Of a stretch of DNA of 64,000 nucleotides, positions 9,010-19,285 are shown one piece after another. Positions within the stretch are counted from its first letter, which is position 1. Each line of letters begins with the position of its first letter. The translations under genes were made by a program, and so were the position numbers. Below the pieces are notes generated by a model. That model was not told the origin of the DNA, did not search any database, and was given only the letters and a program-made list of their open reading frames with translations. This DNA is from Skeletonema tropicum (lineage: Eukaryota; Bacillariophyta; Thalassiosirophyceae; Thalassiosirales; Thalassiosiraceae): positions 4,464,001-4,528,000 of the forward strand of contig CM074130.1 in NCBI GenBank assembly GCA_037178625.1. The letters are read 5' to 3'.

Positions 9010-10842
9010 CTACGGCTTGTATCTCTCTGGTTGCCGACGGACTCTTGCCCCCCTCCTAGGACGACTTGGGGTTACCCAGTAGCTACCCAACTGAGAACTG
9101 AGTTTCGCAACCTCGCTCCTCCTGCGACGGCGCTTCACACTAGGTGCAGGAACATCTTCCTCTTGCTCCCTCTCCTCCATAGCATCCGGCTGATCGAACG
9201 CTACTGGCTCCTCCGCTGCCAGCACTTCTACCGCTGCTTCAACAAGTCGATCTTCCTCTTCGATTCGAGGCATAGCATCAGCTTCTTCCTGTGCCCGTGC
9301 ACCAATAGGTTCAACAGCTGCTTCCTCGATGAGCTCCCTCTCCTCCACCGCATCCGGCTGATCGAACGCTACTGGCTCCTCCGCTGCCAGCACTTCTACC
9401 GCTGCTTCAACAAGTCGATTTTCCTCTTCGATACAAGGCGTAGCATCAGCTTCTTCCTGTGCCCGTGCACCAGGTTCAACAGCTGCTTCCTCGATCTGCT
9501 CCCTCTCCTCCACCGCATCCGGCTGATCAAACGCTACTGGCTCCTCCGCTGCCAGCACTTCTACCGGTGCTTCAACTCGATCTTCCTCTTCGATTCGAGG
9601 CATAGCATCAGCTTCTTCCTGTGCCCGTGCACCAATAGGTTCAACAGCTGCTTCCTGAATCACGATGTCAGCATTGTCAAATACTGCATCTTCCCATGTG
9701 CGTTGGACGATTGTCAACGATGGGTTAGGGAGAAATTCAGCCCGAAGCTTCATTTCAAGAAAGAGGATGTCGATTCCTTGCTCATAGAGTTTGCACTCTT
9801 TGAGCATCATTTCGTAGTCACTCCAGCTTCCAAGGCGTAGAGGGTGGTTCCTCCGAAAGCGTTTAAAGAGTGGAACGATGACCTTTAGAGCGCGCCGGGC
9901 TCTCCATTGCAAGTAGTAGTTTCCATCCACCATGGCACAAATCCTTCTGAAAGCGGCACGTCTACCAGCTTCCTTCATCGACACAATGTGTCGATTAACT
10001 ACTTCATCAGGCCAAGAGACCTTTAACACTAGCGGGAGACGGGCGATATAGTCGGAAGATTCCGATGTATCGGCGGCAGGAAGAGGAACGATGTTTGATG
10101 CGATAGCATCAGTGAGTACATCGAACCCGCGTAGGGCAAGCTGAAGGATCTCATACAATAGTATGGCGGAGGAGGATCCAACAACAACAACTACAATCAA
10201 TCCAAATATAGGAAGATTGGTAGGCATGACTTGGAGGAAGTCTTTTACCAACATCTGTAGAACTAGCGGAGCTATTATCAAACGGATGGAGTTGACAATC
10301 AGGCGGGTGACGAAACTGAAAGTCCGGAGAATAAGTCCCATGATGCGGCGACTCAAGAGGAAGACAGTCTTGATCATCAATGGGAATCTGAGGAAGGCAA
10401 GCAGATACATTGCGGCAACAACAAGTACTGCTATGAACAACTCTGGACCGAGAAGTTCAACGTTACAGATCTCTTCGATGACAAAAAGAGATGTAACCCA
10501 CGTTGCGATGACAAATAACTTGCCAAGATAGGTGCGGACGGACAGCACTCTATCGACTAAGATCAGGGTGGGGATCATAGTCCACATCGCGGTGACGATG
10601 GCAACATTGATCATGTGAAGAGCATGATCCAACGAGTACCACGAGTTGTTTGGATGGAAAACCCACACCAGAAGATCCAAACACATATCTGGTGTCACCA
10701 TTGCGAAGGCAACGGCGGCGAAGGCGACGACAAAGGCGACGATGGCGAACATGTTGATAACAGTTGTAAACAAACGATTGATAATCGATTTATGAGGTGA
10801 TCTCTCTAGCCGTTTCTGCGTGATGAAAGAGTGTGGGGTCAT
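9010..10842 (-). CDS. 610-residue multi-pass membrane protein with acidic repeats (unit 1)
   Basis: An intronless frame that I do not recognise. Residues 1-25 are basic. About seven hydrophobic segments follow (near 26-49, 78-96, 107-123, 134-152, 158-172, 181-199, 210-231). Residues 290-400 are a basic, Trp- and Arg-containing region (QWRARRALK, FKRFRRNHPLRL). About 398-565 is a tandem acidic domain: three copies of a roughly 55-residue repeat containing EEAAVEP, ARAQEEADAMPRIEEE, VEVLAAEEPVAFDQPDA. The last 40 residues are strongly basic (VKRRRRRSEVAKLSS, RRGARVRRQPERYKP). Start ATG gives MTPHSFITQK. Conservation of the frame in a diverged copy at 61248, with substitutions but no stops, argues that it is a real coding gene. 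The topology suggests a membrane anchor with a charged tail domain. A plus-strand 269-residue frame opposite the repeats is a shadow. Confidence 0.8.
   Translation of the reverse strand: MTPHSFITQKRLERSPHKSIINRLFTTVINMFAIVAFVVAFAAVAFAMVTPDMCLDLLVWVFHPNNSWYSLDHALHMINVAIVTAMWTMIPTLILVDRVLSVRTYLGKLFVIATWVTSLFVIEEICNVELLGPELFIAVLVVAAMYLLAFLRFPLMIKTVFLLSRRIMGLILRTFSFVTRLIVNSIRLIIAPLVLQMLVKDFLQVMPTNLPIFGLIVVVVVGSSSAILLYEILQLALRGFDVLTDAIASNIVPLPAADTSESSDYIARLPLVLKVSWPDEVVNRHIVSMKEAGRRAAFRRICAMVDGNYYLQWRARRALKVIVPLFKRFRRNHPLRLGSWSDYEMMLKECKLYEQGIDILFLEMKLRAEFLPNPSLTIVQRTWEDAVFDNADIVIQEAAVEPIGARAQEEADAMPRIEEEDRVEAPVEVLAAEEPVAFDQPDAVEEREQIEEAAVEPGARAQEEADATPCIEEENRLVEAAVEVLAAEEPVAFDQPDAVEERELIEEAAVEPIGARAQEEADAMPRIEEEDRLVEAAVEVLAAEEPVAFDQPDAMEEREQEEDVPAPSVKRRRRRSEVAKLSSQLGSYWVTPSRPRRGARVRRQPERYKP
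9160..9660. repeat. Three tandem coding repeats of about 165 bp (acidic domain)
   Basis: Near-identical blocks encode the acidic repeats of the 610-residue protein. The three tandem units keep three copies, while the diverged copies at 32463 and 61248 have two, so copy number is polymorphic within this window. Confidence 0.85.
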
Positions 10843-11751
10843 GTGTCATTTCATGACTCGTCATGTGCTAGCAAGCACATGATCAGATTTTGTCATGTGG
10901 TTCGCAAGATACACGTCTTAATTTTTGTACGTAGTCGACGGATACCACACATATTATATCAAGTGCCTTACTGTAGTCGTTGGCTGATATAATATCTTTC
11001 TTCCGTCATCCTATGAAGGCGATGGGTCTGATAATGCACCAGGATGCCGTGATGGTAATATCGTATCAATAAAAAAGAATCTTGTCTCAAAAAGTAAGTA
11101 GTGTATTGAATCGTAATCGTACTATGACGCAGGAATCTTTGGATGCTCGCACTGCTATACCTTTAGAAACATAGCCTGCAGTCCGCTGCGCTTATAGTGA
11201 ACATCGTGATGCGTGTTGAGGGGGGAAGCGCCTCTTGTACAGTCATCATTTACCTGCCTCTGCTGCAACAAAGCAAGGAATGAAGGTGAGGGCAAGTATC
11301 CTCATCTACGAGCTAGAACGGAAGGGGAATGTTAAGACACCGACTTATTTCATCAAAGACTTGCGAAATACAATACAGATAGTAGCTTATTCAGGCGAGT
11401 TTCAAATCAGGACTTTTCGATGATACCAAAACCTACACTACTGCCCGACCGGGAGGAAGTGAGAGTAGATGAAATTGTAAAAATGACCTGCGATGCATGT
11501 TGCAGCGATCCCGAGAAAGCATTTTTCTCTTCTTTCCTGCTCCATCACCCTCTCTCTTAGTGTGGGAAGTAAGGGACACGTTGTACATGCGGTGTCTTCA
11601 TTGCCAGTACAGTTCCGTATGCACAAATAATCGTCCCTCCATCTCCATCTACCAGTCCAACACTATTAGTAGATGCCACTACCGCAGTTCTCTTCATCCT
11701 GGTTCAACATATCACTTCCTTCCATTTGAGCAGGATGTCATTATTTGAATA
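10843..11751. other. Spacer upstream of the membrane-protein gene
   Basis: About 900 bp upstream of the minus-strand 610-residue gene and therefore likely to carry its promoter. It contains a palindromic patch, CATGTGCTAGCAAGCACATG (10863-10882), and a repeated string TTATATCA or TGATATAAT (about 10955-10990). Short frames (11235-11423 plus, 11438-11626 minus, 11497-11748 plus) have no recognised content. The palindrome is retained in unit 4 and, less perfectly (GTGATTGCTAGCACATG), in the right-hand inverted copy. Confidence 0.4.
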
Positions 11752-11952
11752 CTACTTGTAACGTATCTTCTTGATACAATCTATCTTGTGCCCAGTCTTC
11801 CACTGTTGCACTTGGCATTCCCTTCCACAGTACCACGCTCCTAAACATCTTGAACGACGCATAAATGAATGAAATCCTTCGTCCTTCGTGCAGTTTACAT
11901 CTTGTTGTCTATCAACGACATTGACTCGGCACGACTTGTCAACACATGGCAA
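11752..11952 (-). pseudogene. MYND-type zinc finger fragment (unit 1)
   Basis: The minus frame ends with CLGAWYCGRECQVQQWKTGH followed by KIDC, which matches the second half of a MYND finger (YC-x3-CQ-x2-x-W-x3-H-x3-C). The first Cys pair may be CVDKSC upstream, but its spacing is unusual. A TGA lies just upstream of the first codon, the first codon is TTG and no ATG precedes it, so the piece is an internal exon or a gene remnant. MYND fingers mediate protein-protein contacts and are often attached to ankyrin or SET domains. No such partner is visible nearby. Confidence 0.5.
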
Positions 11953-12781
11953 TCACCCTTCAGAACTCTTCGAGCCCAGAATAAAGATTTTGGGCTTGAC
12001 TATGACCATGCATTTCCAAGATCCCTTCATACTACTACTGCTGACAACCAGCTCCTCAAGCTCAATCATTGCTTATCAGACTTATCAGGTGACTCAATGG
12101 AAGTATGTTAGATAGTAGATCACCATTGCGTTTTGTGAGCCTGAAGAAACACGAAAGGGATGTGAGTCCGTTTCTCTGTAGAGAGAGATAAAGAGTAACT
12201 TTCTCTAGAGTAAGAAGCTCAACAGTATCCAGCAAGAGAAAACAGATTTCGCAATTTTCTGAGAGTCGCACCGACCGCGACTGGAAGATCTCACATTTTA
12301 AGTTTTAGTTTTAAGCATCTTCATTTACGTCTATCTTGCTGTACTTTTTGTGATGCTGATATGATGTATCGTACTCACTTTGACGTTGACAGCTAGCTGC
12401 TCGATGCTGATGACTGATGGCGCCGGCAACCTCAACATTTTTAGAAGAGAAGGATGATATGTACCGAACCTAAGGCTGAAAGCTGCCGAGTTGTCCGAGA
12501 GGTGCTCTCGGCCGGAAGCTACGCCTCGGCTATAAATATAAAAGTCTTTCGTCTTACGCTTGACTTGATGGATCGATGGTGTATCATGATAATATGCAAT
12601 CAAGCTATATGAGGTCGCAAACGTCTTTCTTGCACCAACCACATGATCAAGAATCTGCCAGTCGGCTCTTGAGGTCATCTGCAATGTCATGAAGGAGGAG
12701 ATCGTACGTGAGGCAGGCATTTTGTGATGGGTACTCCATCAACGCAGTTGCCAGTTTTATATTGTATATGTAGTTTTCGAA
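11953..12781. other. Right end of unit 1, no recognised gene
   Basis: It holds a 129-residue minus frame (12331-12720, MPASRTISSFMTLQMTSR start) whose first part is also present, decayed, near 29640, and a TATAAATATAAAAG string at about 12533 on the plus strand. A tRNA-like stretch (GAGTTGTCCGAGAGGTG, about 12490) resembles an A box but has no B box nearby, so I do not call a tRNA or SINE. Confidence 0.35.
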
Positions 12782-15120
12782 GTCCAATGTATAGAAGAGA
12801 AGATAGGCAGGCAGTTATACAGCTTTGATATGCATCTTTCAATGAGCTAGTACGAAGGAGAAAATTCAAGGCAAAGCATTCTCCAAATGGATATGTAGTT
12901 TTGTCGTCTGAAAAATACAGGTAGAGGTCTGATGGACGGTGGGAATGACTCCTAAAAATGATGCAGCGAAAATATCATGCAAGACAGCCATTCTTACAGA
13001 AAAGGTGAAGAAGGTTGATTTTCGGAGTATCGATGAACGATGTTAAGCATGCATAGTCTAAGGTCTGAGAGAAAAAGATGATGATGCTTTGTGGTGGAAA
13101 AGACAGTAAGAGGTGTAAACCGAAGAGACAAGTTGGAGTATGTATCGATGAATTCTTGTCCCAGTGTCGATGAATGATGAATTCTTGTCCACATGGAAAG
13201 ATTGTAGGTAAGCATACTCAATCACCTTCGTTGAGTGAAACGTAGTGATAGGAGAGGAAGAGATTGCTAGAGCTGCAAGATAGGCTTATCAATGATGGTG
13301 ATGGATGATACATCATTTTGGAACAACTTGTCGCAAACAACCACATCACAAAGTCTACTGCTCCGATTACGCGAAAAAGAGTAAGAAGCTAGTAAGAGAT
13401 GAGTCGTTTGCTCGCAAGAGAGAGTCGTCTGCTTGCATATGTTCAAACTCAGCGCTTATGGGACGAATGATGGGAGATAGCAAACCCAATGGATACCGAG
13501 ATATTATGTTAAACATGATTGGTGAAGTGAAATACTTCGTCCGGATAGAGACGAGACCAACTTTGACAATTGCATGAAACGAAAACGAGGTGGAGGACTG
13601 CCTCTCTTCTAGCCCTTTATCGACGCTTGGATTGCAACTTAGCCGAGGCTACTATGATAGGCCCACCCCACTCGATGATTTTGAAGGCGAAATGAGTCGA
13701 TTAAGATGGTTGAATTGGAAGAAGGCTGGTGCTAATTTCCAATCGCTTTAGTAGATACACCAAATAACTGATGAAGAAGTGGTTTGAGATGCCTTGGCAC
13801 TTGGGATATCTTGACACGGCAAGGAAGAAGGTCGGTGATATTAAACGTCAAGAAAAGACTTGATGGAAGACTGCCCCTCTTGTAAGAGAGAAAAGCCTTC
13901 GCAGTCAACGTCAAGCGCACTTTGGATTGCAACTTAGCTGAGGCTACTCTGATAAGCCCACTCCACGACGACGAGGAAATGATAGTTTTGAAGACGCAAA
14001 GAGTCGAATAAGATGGTTGGATTGGCTCATCGATGATTGACGGGTGGATGGTAGATAGATATGGATTAAGTGAGGAACAAAATTCCAAACGCTGAAGTAG
14101 ACACACCGTGATATTGATGAAGTGACTTGAGATGTCTTGACGCGGCGATGAAGTAAGTTGGTTATATCAAACGTCAAAGGCGAGCTCTAACGTAGCCTCA
14201 AGGAGGCGGTTGAATAGATTTGGTTGTCTGTTGTTGGTTTCCACTTCCCCTCGAGAGAGAAAAGTGTACTCATCCTCCAACGCCACGTAAAGGCCAACAG
14301 ATATGATGGAGGTGGGCCATTGATCCCCGAAGGGAAAAGGTTAGACTTAAAGTTTAGCGGTACCCCCAAGGTACCTGCCTGGGAACTGTGCCCGGTCTTT
14401 GCCCGTGGCTCTGAACCGATGCCCTTTGCCTCCAGACGCCATCGTCTCTAGGAGCACCAGCCCGACGCTGGATTGAGAGCAAGGCGAAAGAACATGCCGA
14501 TCAGCCTGGTTACTGATATGAGGCGAAAGAACATGCCGATCAGCCTGGTTACTGATATCATCATTCCTCCAGATAATCCACCGTCCGCACCCGCTCGTAC
14601 TAAGTTGATGTTGAGATAGAAAGGTTTATAAAGGAGAGAATTGGTGTTAGTGAAACAAGCATCGCAAAGTGAACCGAAGAATGAAGCACCATCATGCATA
14701 CAAATAATCTTACCTCCCCCAATTCGAACCGCCGACACATCGCTGCTAAGAACAAGTAATTAGAGAGAAAATGGAAGAAGCAATGTTAGTGTGTGAGAAC
14801 CCCCGACAGTGTTGATCAGGCACCACCGGAGGAGACGAACGAAAACAAAAATGATAGCACACAACTGCATCCCGCCCACTCTCTCACCGACTCAAACCCA
14901 TTTGAACCCCAGAACCCGATCACCCAATCTCACCGCAAGCTCACAACATACGACCCGCCCTTCAGACCTAAAGAATACATAGAGATAGAAAACAAAAATA
15001 AAGAAGAGTTAATGAACAATCTTAGTAGAATGCAAATAAAACTAGCGAACTCACCAAGGAACCTCAGCCCGAACCTTCAGACCACCCAACAATACCAATC
15101 ACCCCAGCCTACAACACGAT

Positions 15121-16173
15121 CTATGCACCCCACCTGACCCTACCCGCCTGGATGAGATAAACACAAAGACGAGGAAAGTTAAGAGTTGTTGTTAGCGAAG
15201 AAGCAAAGTAGAAAAGCAAGCGCACATCGAACTGGAAACTCTAAACGTACCTTCCCCACTCCGATATCAACCCACTCGAAATCAATGAAGGATAATGAAG
15301 GACAATCAAACAAGGGACAATCAAACAAGGGACAATCAAACAAGGGACAACCAAACAAGGGACAATCAAACAGACAATGGCGGCCCTCGGGGAATACAAC
15401 CACGAACGAGCAATACGCCTCAAAGCAACAATCAAACAGGATATGAATATGGTATACGGTCCCAAACCATCTAGATGAGATAGAAACAAAGAAGAGGAAA
15501 GTTAAGAGTTGTTGTTAGCGAAGAAGCAAAGTAGAAAAGCAAGCGCACATCAAATCGGAAACTCTAGACGTACCTTCCCTGCTCCGAAACCACCCACTCG
15601 AACTCAATGAAGGATAATGAAGGACAATCAAACAAGGGACAATCAAACAAAGGACAATCAAACAAAGGACAATCAAACAAGGGACAATCAAACAAAGGAC
15701 AATGGCGGCCCTCGGGGAATACAACCACGAACGAGCAATACGCCTCAAAGCAACAATCAAACAGGATATGAATATGGTATACGGTCCCAAACCACCTAGA
15801 TGAGATAGAAACAAAGAAGAGGAAAGTTGAGAGTTGTTGTTAGCGAAGAAGCAAAGTAGAAAAGCAAGCGCACATCAAATCGGAAACTCTAGACGTACCT
15901 TCCCTGCTCCGAAACCACCCACTCGAACTCAATGAAGGATAATGAAGGACAATCAAACAAAGGACAATCAAACAAGGGACAACCAAACAAAGGACAATCA
16001 AACAGACAATGGCGGCCCTCGGGGAATACAACCACGAACGAGCAATACGCCTCAAAGCAACAATCAAACAGACAATGGCGGCCCTCGGGGAATACAACCA
16101 CGAACGAGCAATACGCCTCAAAGCAACAATCAAACAGGATATGAATAGAAGGTCCCGAACAAGCACACCACAT
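15121..16173 (-). CDS. Exon-repeat gene, LFDCP arrays (unit 2)
   Basis: Same model as in unit 1: E1 15899-16173, E2 15574-15795, E3 15251-15470, E4 15121-15147, summing to 744 nt (247 residues). E2 is 15 bp longer than in unit 1, adding one pentapeptide and keeping frame. Splice donors (GTACGT) and acceptors (CTAG or CCAG) are unchanged. Confidence 0.5.
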
Positions 16174-16342
16174 CCAAAAAAGAAGTCCAATCCCTCTTCA
16201 ACTCAGCAAGGCACGCCTACTCAATCTTCAGCACTGCAGAATACAGTGATGGCCCTGACGAATCAGCGACCACGTACCATAGCCAACAATCCGAAATATC
16301 AAACTTCTTTTCCACCTCTCCACCCTCACTAGAGAATACTCG

Positions 16343-18175
16343 CTACGGCTTGTATCTCTCTGGTTGCCGACGGACTCTTGCCCCCCTCCTAGGACGACTT
16401 GGGGTTACCCAGTAGCTACCCAACTGAGAACTGAGTTTCGCAACCTCGCTCCTCCTGCGACGGCGCTTCACACTAGGTGCAGGAACATCTTCCTCTTGCT
16501 CCCTCTCCTCCATAGCATCCGGCTGATCGAACGCTACTGGCTCCTCCGCTGCCAGCACTTCTACCGCTGCTTCAACAAGTCGATCTTCCTCTTCGATTCG
16601 AGGCATAGCATCAGCTTCTTCCTGTGCCCGTGCACCAATAGGTTCAACAGCTGCTTCCTCGATGAGCTCCCTCTCCTCCACCGCATCCGGCTGATCGAAC
16701 GCTACTGGCTCCTCCGCTGCCAGCACTTCTACCGCTGCTTCAACAAGTCGATTTTCCTCTTCGATACAAGGCGTAGCATCAGCTTCTTCCTGTGCCCGTG
16801 CACCAGGTTCAACAGCTGCTTCCTCGATCTGCTCCCTCTCCTCCACCGCATCCGGCTGATCAAACGCTACTGGCTCCTCCGCTGCCAGCACTTCTACCGG
16901 TGCTTCAACTCGATCTTCCTCTTCGATTCGAGGCATAGCATCAGCTTCTTCCTGTGCCCGTGCACCAATAGGTTCAACAGCTGCTTCCTGAATCACGATG
17001 TCAGCATTGTCAAATACTGCATCTTCCCATGTGCGTTGGACGATTGTCAACGATGGGTTAGGGAGAAATTCAGCCCGAAGCTTCATTTCAAGAAAGAGGA
17101 TGTCGATTCCTTGCTCATAGAGTTTGCACTCTTTGAGCATCATTTCGTAGTCACTCCAGCTTCCAAGGCGTAGAGGGTGGTTCCTCCGAAAGCGTTTAAA
17201 GAGTGGAACGATGACCTTTAGAGCGCGCCGGGCTCTCCATTGCAAGTAGTAGTTTCCATCCACCATGGCACAAATCCTTCTGAAAGCGGCACGTCTACCA
17301 GCTTCCTTCATCGACACAATGTGTCGATTAACTACTTCATCAGGCCAAGAGACCTTTAACACTAGCGGGAGACGGGCGATATAGTCGGAAGATTCCGATG
17401 TATCGGCGGCAGGAAGAGGAACGATGTTTGATGCGATAGCATCAGTGAGTACATCGAACCCGCGTAGGGCAAGCTGAAGGATCTCATACAATAGTATGGC
17501 GGAGGAGGATCCAACAACAACAACTACAATCAATCCAAATATAGGAAGATTGGTAGGCATGACTTGGAGGAAGTCTTTTACCAACATCTGTAGAACTAGC
17601 GGAGCTATTATCAAACGGATGGAGTTGACAATCAGGCGGGTGACGAAACTGAAAGTCCGGAGAATAAGTCCCATGATGCGGCGACTCAAGAGGAAGACAG
17701 TCTTGATCATCAATGGGAATCTGAGGAAGGCAAGCAGATACATTGCGGCAACAACAAGTACTGCTATGAACAACTCTGGACCGAGAAGTTCAACGTTACA
17801 GATCTCTTCGATGACAAAAAGAGATGTAACCCACGTTGCGATGACAAATAACTTGCCAAGATAGGTGCGGACGGACAGCACTCTATCGACTAAGATCAGG
17901 GTGGGGATCATAGTCCACATCGCGGTGACGATGGCAACATTGATCATGTGAAGAGCATGATCCAACGAGTACCACGAGTTGTTTGGATGGAAAACCCACA
18001 CCAGAAGATCCAAACACATATCTGGTGTCACCATTGCGAAGGCAACGGCGGCGAAGGCGACGACAAAGGCGACGATGGCGAACATGTTGATAACAGTTGT
18101 AAACAAACGATTGATAATCGATTTATGAGGTGATCTCTCTAGCCGTTTCTGCGTGATGAAAGAGTGTGGGGTCAT
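16343..18175 (-). CDS. 610-residue membrane protein with acidic repeats (unit 2)
   Basis: The protein appears identical to the unit 1 copy: seven hydrophobic segments, a three-copy acidic repeat domain and a basic tail. Near-identity at DNA level means its intactness says little about selection. The diverged copies are more informative. Confidence 0.8.
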   Translation of the reverse strand: MTPHSFITQKRLERSPHKSIINRLFTTVINMFAIVAFVVAFAAVAFAMVTPDMCLDLLVWVFHPNNSWYSLDHALHMINVAIVTAMWTMIPTLILVDRVLSVRTYLGKLFVIATWVTSLFVIEEICNVELLGPELFIAVLVVAAMYLLAFLRFPLMIKTVFLLSRRIMGLILRTFSFVTRLIVNSIRLIIAPLVLQMLVKDFLQVMPTNLPIFGLIVVVVVGSSSAILLYEILQLALRGFDVLTDAIASNIVPLPAADTSESSDYIARLPLVLKVSWPDEVVNRHIVSMKEAGRRAAFRRICAMVDGNYYLQWRARRALKVIVPLFKRFRRNHPLRLGSWSDYEMMLKECKLYEQGIDILFLEMKLRAEFLPNPSLTIVQRTWEDAVFDNADIVIQEAAVEPIGARAQEEADAMPRIEEEDRVEAPVEVLAAEEPVAFDQPDAVEEREQIEEAAVEPGARAQEEADATPCIEEENRLVEAAVEVLAAEEPVAFDQPDAVEERELIEEAAVEPIGARAQEEADAMPRIEEEDRLVEAAVEVLAAEEPVAFDQPDAMEEREQEEDVPAPSVKRRRRRSEVAKLSSQLGSYWVTPSRPRRGARVRRQPERYKP

Positions 18176-19084
18176 GTGTCATTTCATGACTCGTCATGTG
18201 CTAGCAAGCACATGATCAGATTTTGTCATGTGGTTCGCAAGATACACGTCTTAATTTTTGTACGTAGTCGACGGATACCACACATATTATATCAAGTGCC
18301 TTACTGTAGTCGTTGGCTGATATAATATCTTTCTTCCGTCATCCTATGAAGGCGATGGGTCTGATAATGCACCAGGATGCCGTGATGGTAATATCGTATC
18401 AATAAAAAAGAATCTTGTCTCAAAAAGTAAGTAGTGTATTGAATCGTAATCGTACTATGACGCAGGAATCTTTGGATGCTCGCACTGCTATACCTTTAGA
18501 AACATAGCCTGCAGTCCGCTGCGCTTATAGTGAACATCGTGATGCGTGTTGAGGGGGGAAGCGCCTCTTGTACAGTCATCATTTACCTGCCTCTGCTGCA
18601 ACAAAGCAAGGAATGAAGGTGAGGGCAAGTATCCTCATCTACGAGCTAGAACGGAAGGGGAATGTTAAGACACCGACTTATTTCATCAAAGACTTGCGAA
18701 ATACAATACAGATAGTAGCTTATTCAGGCGAGTTTCAAATCAGGACTTTTCGATGATACCAAAACCTACACTACTGCCCGACCGGGAGGAAGTGAGAGTA
18801 GATGAAATTGTAAAAATGACCTGCGATGCATGTTGCAGCGATCCCGAGAAAGCATTTTTCTCTTCTTTCCTGCTCCATCACCCTCTCTCTTAGTGTGGGA
18901 AGTAAGGGACACGTTGTACATGCGGTGTCTTCATTGCCAGTACAGTTCCGTATGCACAAATAATCGTCCCTCCATCTCCATCTACCAGTCCAACACTATT
19001 AGTAGATGCCACTACCGCAGTTCTCTTCATCCTGGTTCAACATATCACTTCCTTCCATTTGAGCAGGATGTCATTATTTGAATA

Positions 19085-19285
19085 CTACTTGTAACGTATC
19101 TTCTTGATACAATCTATCTTGTGTCCAGTCTTCCACTGTTGCACTTGGCATTCCCTTCCACAGTACCACGCTCCTAAACATCTTGAACGACGCATAAATG
19201 AATGAAATCCTTCGTCCTTCGTGCAGTTTACATCTTGTTGTCTATCAACGACATTGACTCGGCACGACTTGTCAACACATGGCAA
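19085..19285 (-). pseudogene. MYND-type zinc finger fragment (unit 2)
   Basis: Same 66-residue frame as in unit 1, with the WYCGRECQVQQWKTGH core and no ATG start. Confidence 0.5.

Larger units (their letters stand above)
5464..12781. repeat. Tandem repeat unit 1 (7,318 bp)
   Basis: This is the first of three nearly identical direct repeats. Unit borders are arbitrary and set at the shared string GTCCAATGTATAGAAGAG, which recurs at 12782, 20115 and 27433. In order it holds: a low-complexity left third with short frames on both strands and no recognised domain (5464-7640), a spliced minus-strand exon-repeat gene, a 610-residue minus-strand membrane-protein gene, about 900 bp of spacer, a MYND-like fragment (11752-11952), and a right end that includes a 129-residue minus frame (12331-12720) of unknown nature. 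No terminal inverted repeats, transposase or reverse transcriptase were seen, so this looks like a segmental tandem duplication and not a classical transposon. The differences from unit 2 that I could see are scattered substitutions and 15-bp copy-number changes. Confidence 0.9.

Noticed and set aside
9031..9840. Plus-strand 269-residue frame repeated in every unit
   Set aside because: It lies exactly opposite the acidic repeats of the membrane protein. Its repeats mirror those, and the minus-strand frame is longer, has membrane segments and is conserved in the diverged copy.
12480..12530. tRNA-Ser/Leu-like stretch in the repeat unit
   Set aside because: Only an A-box-like string is visible. 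There is no B box or acceptor stem.
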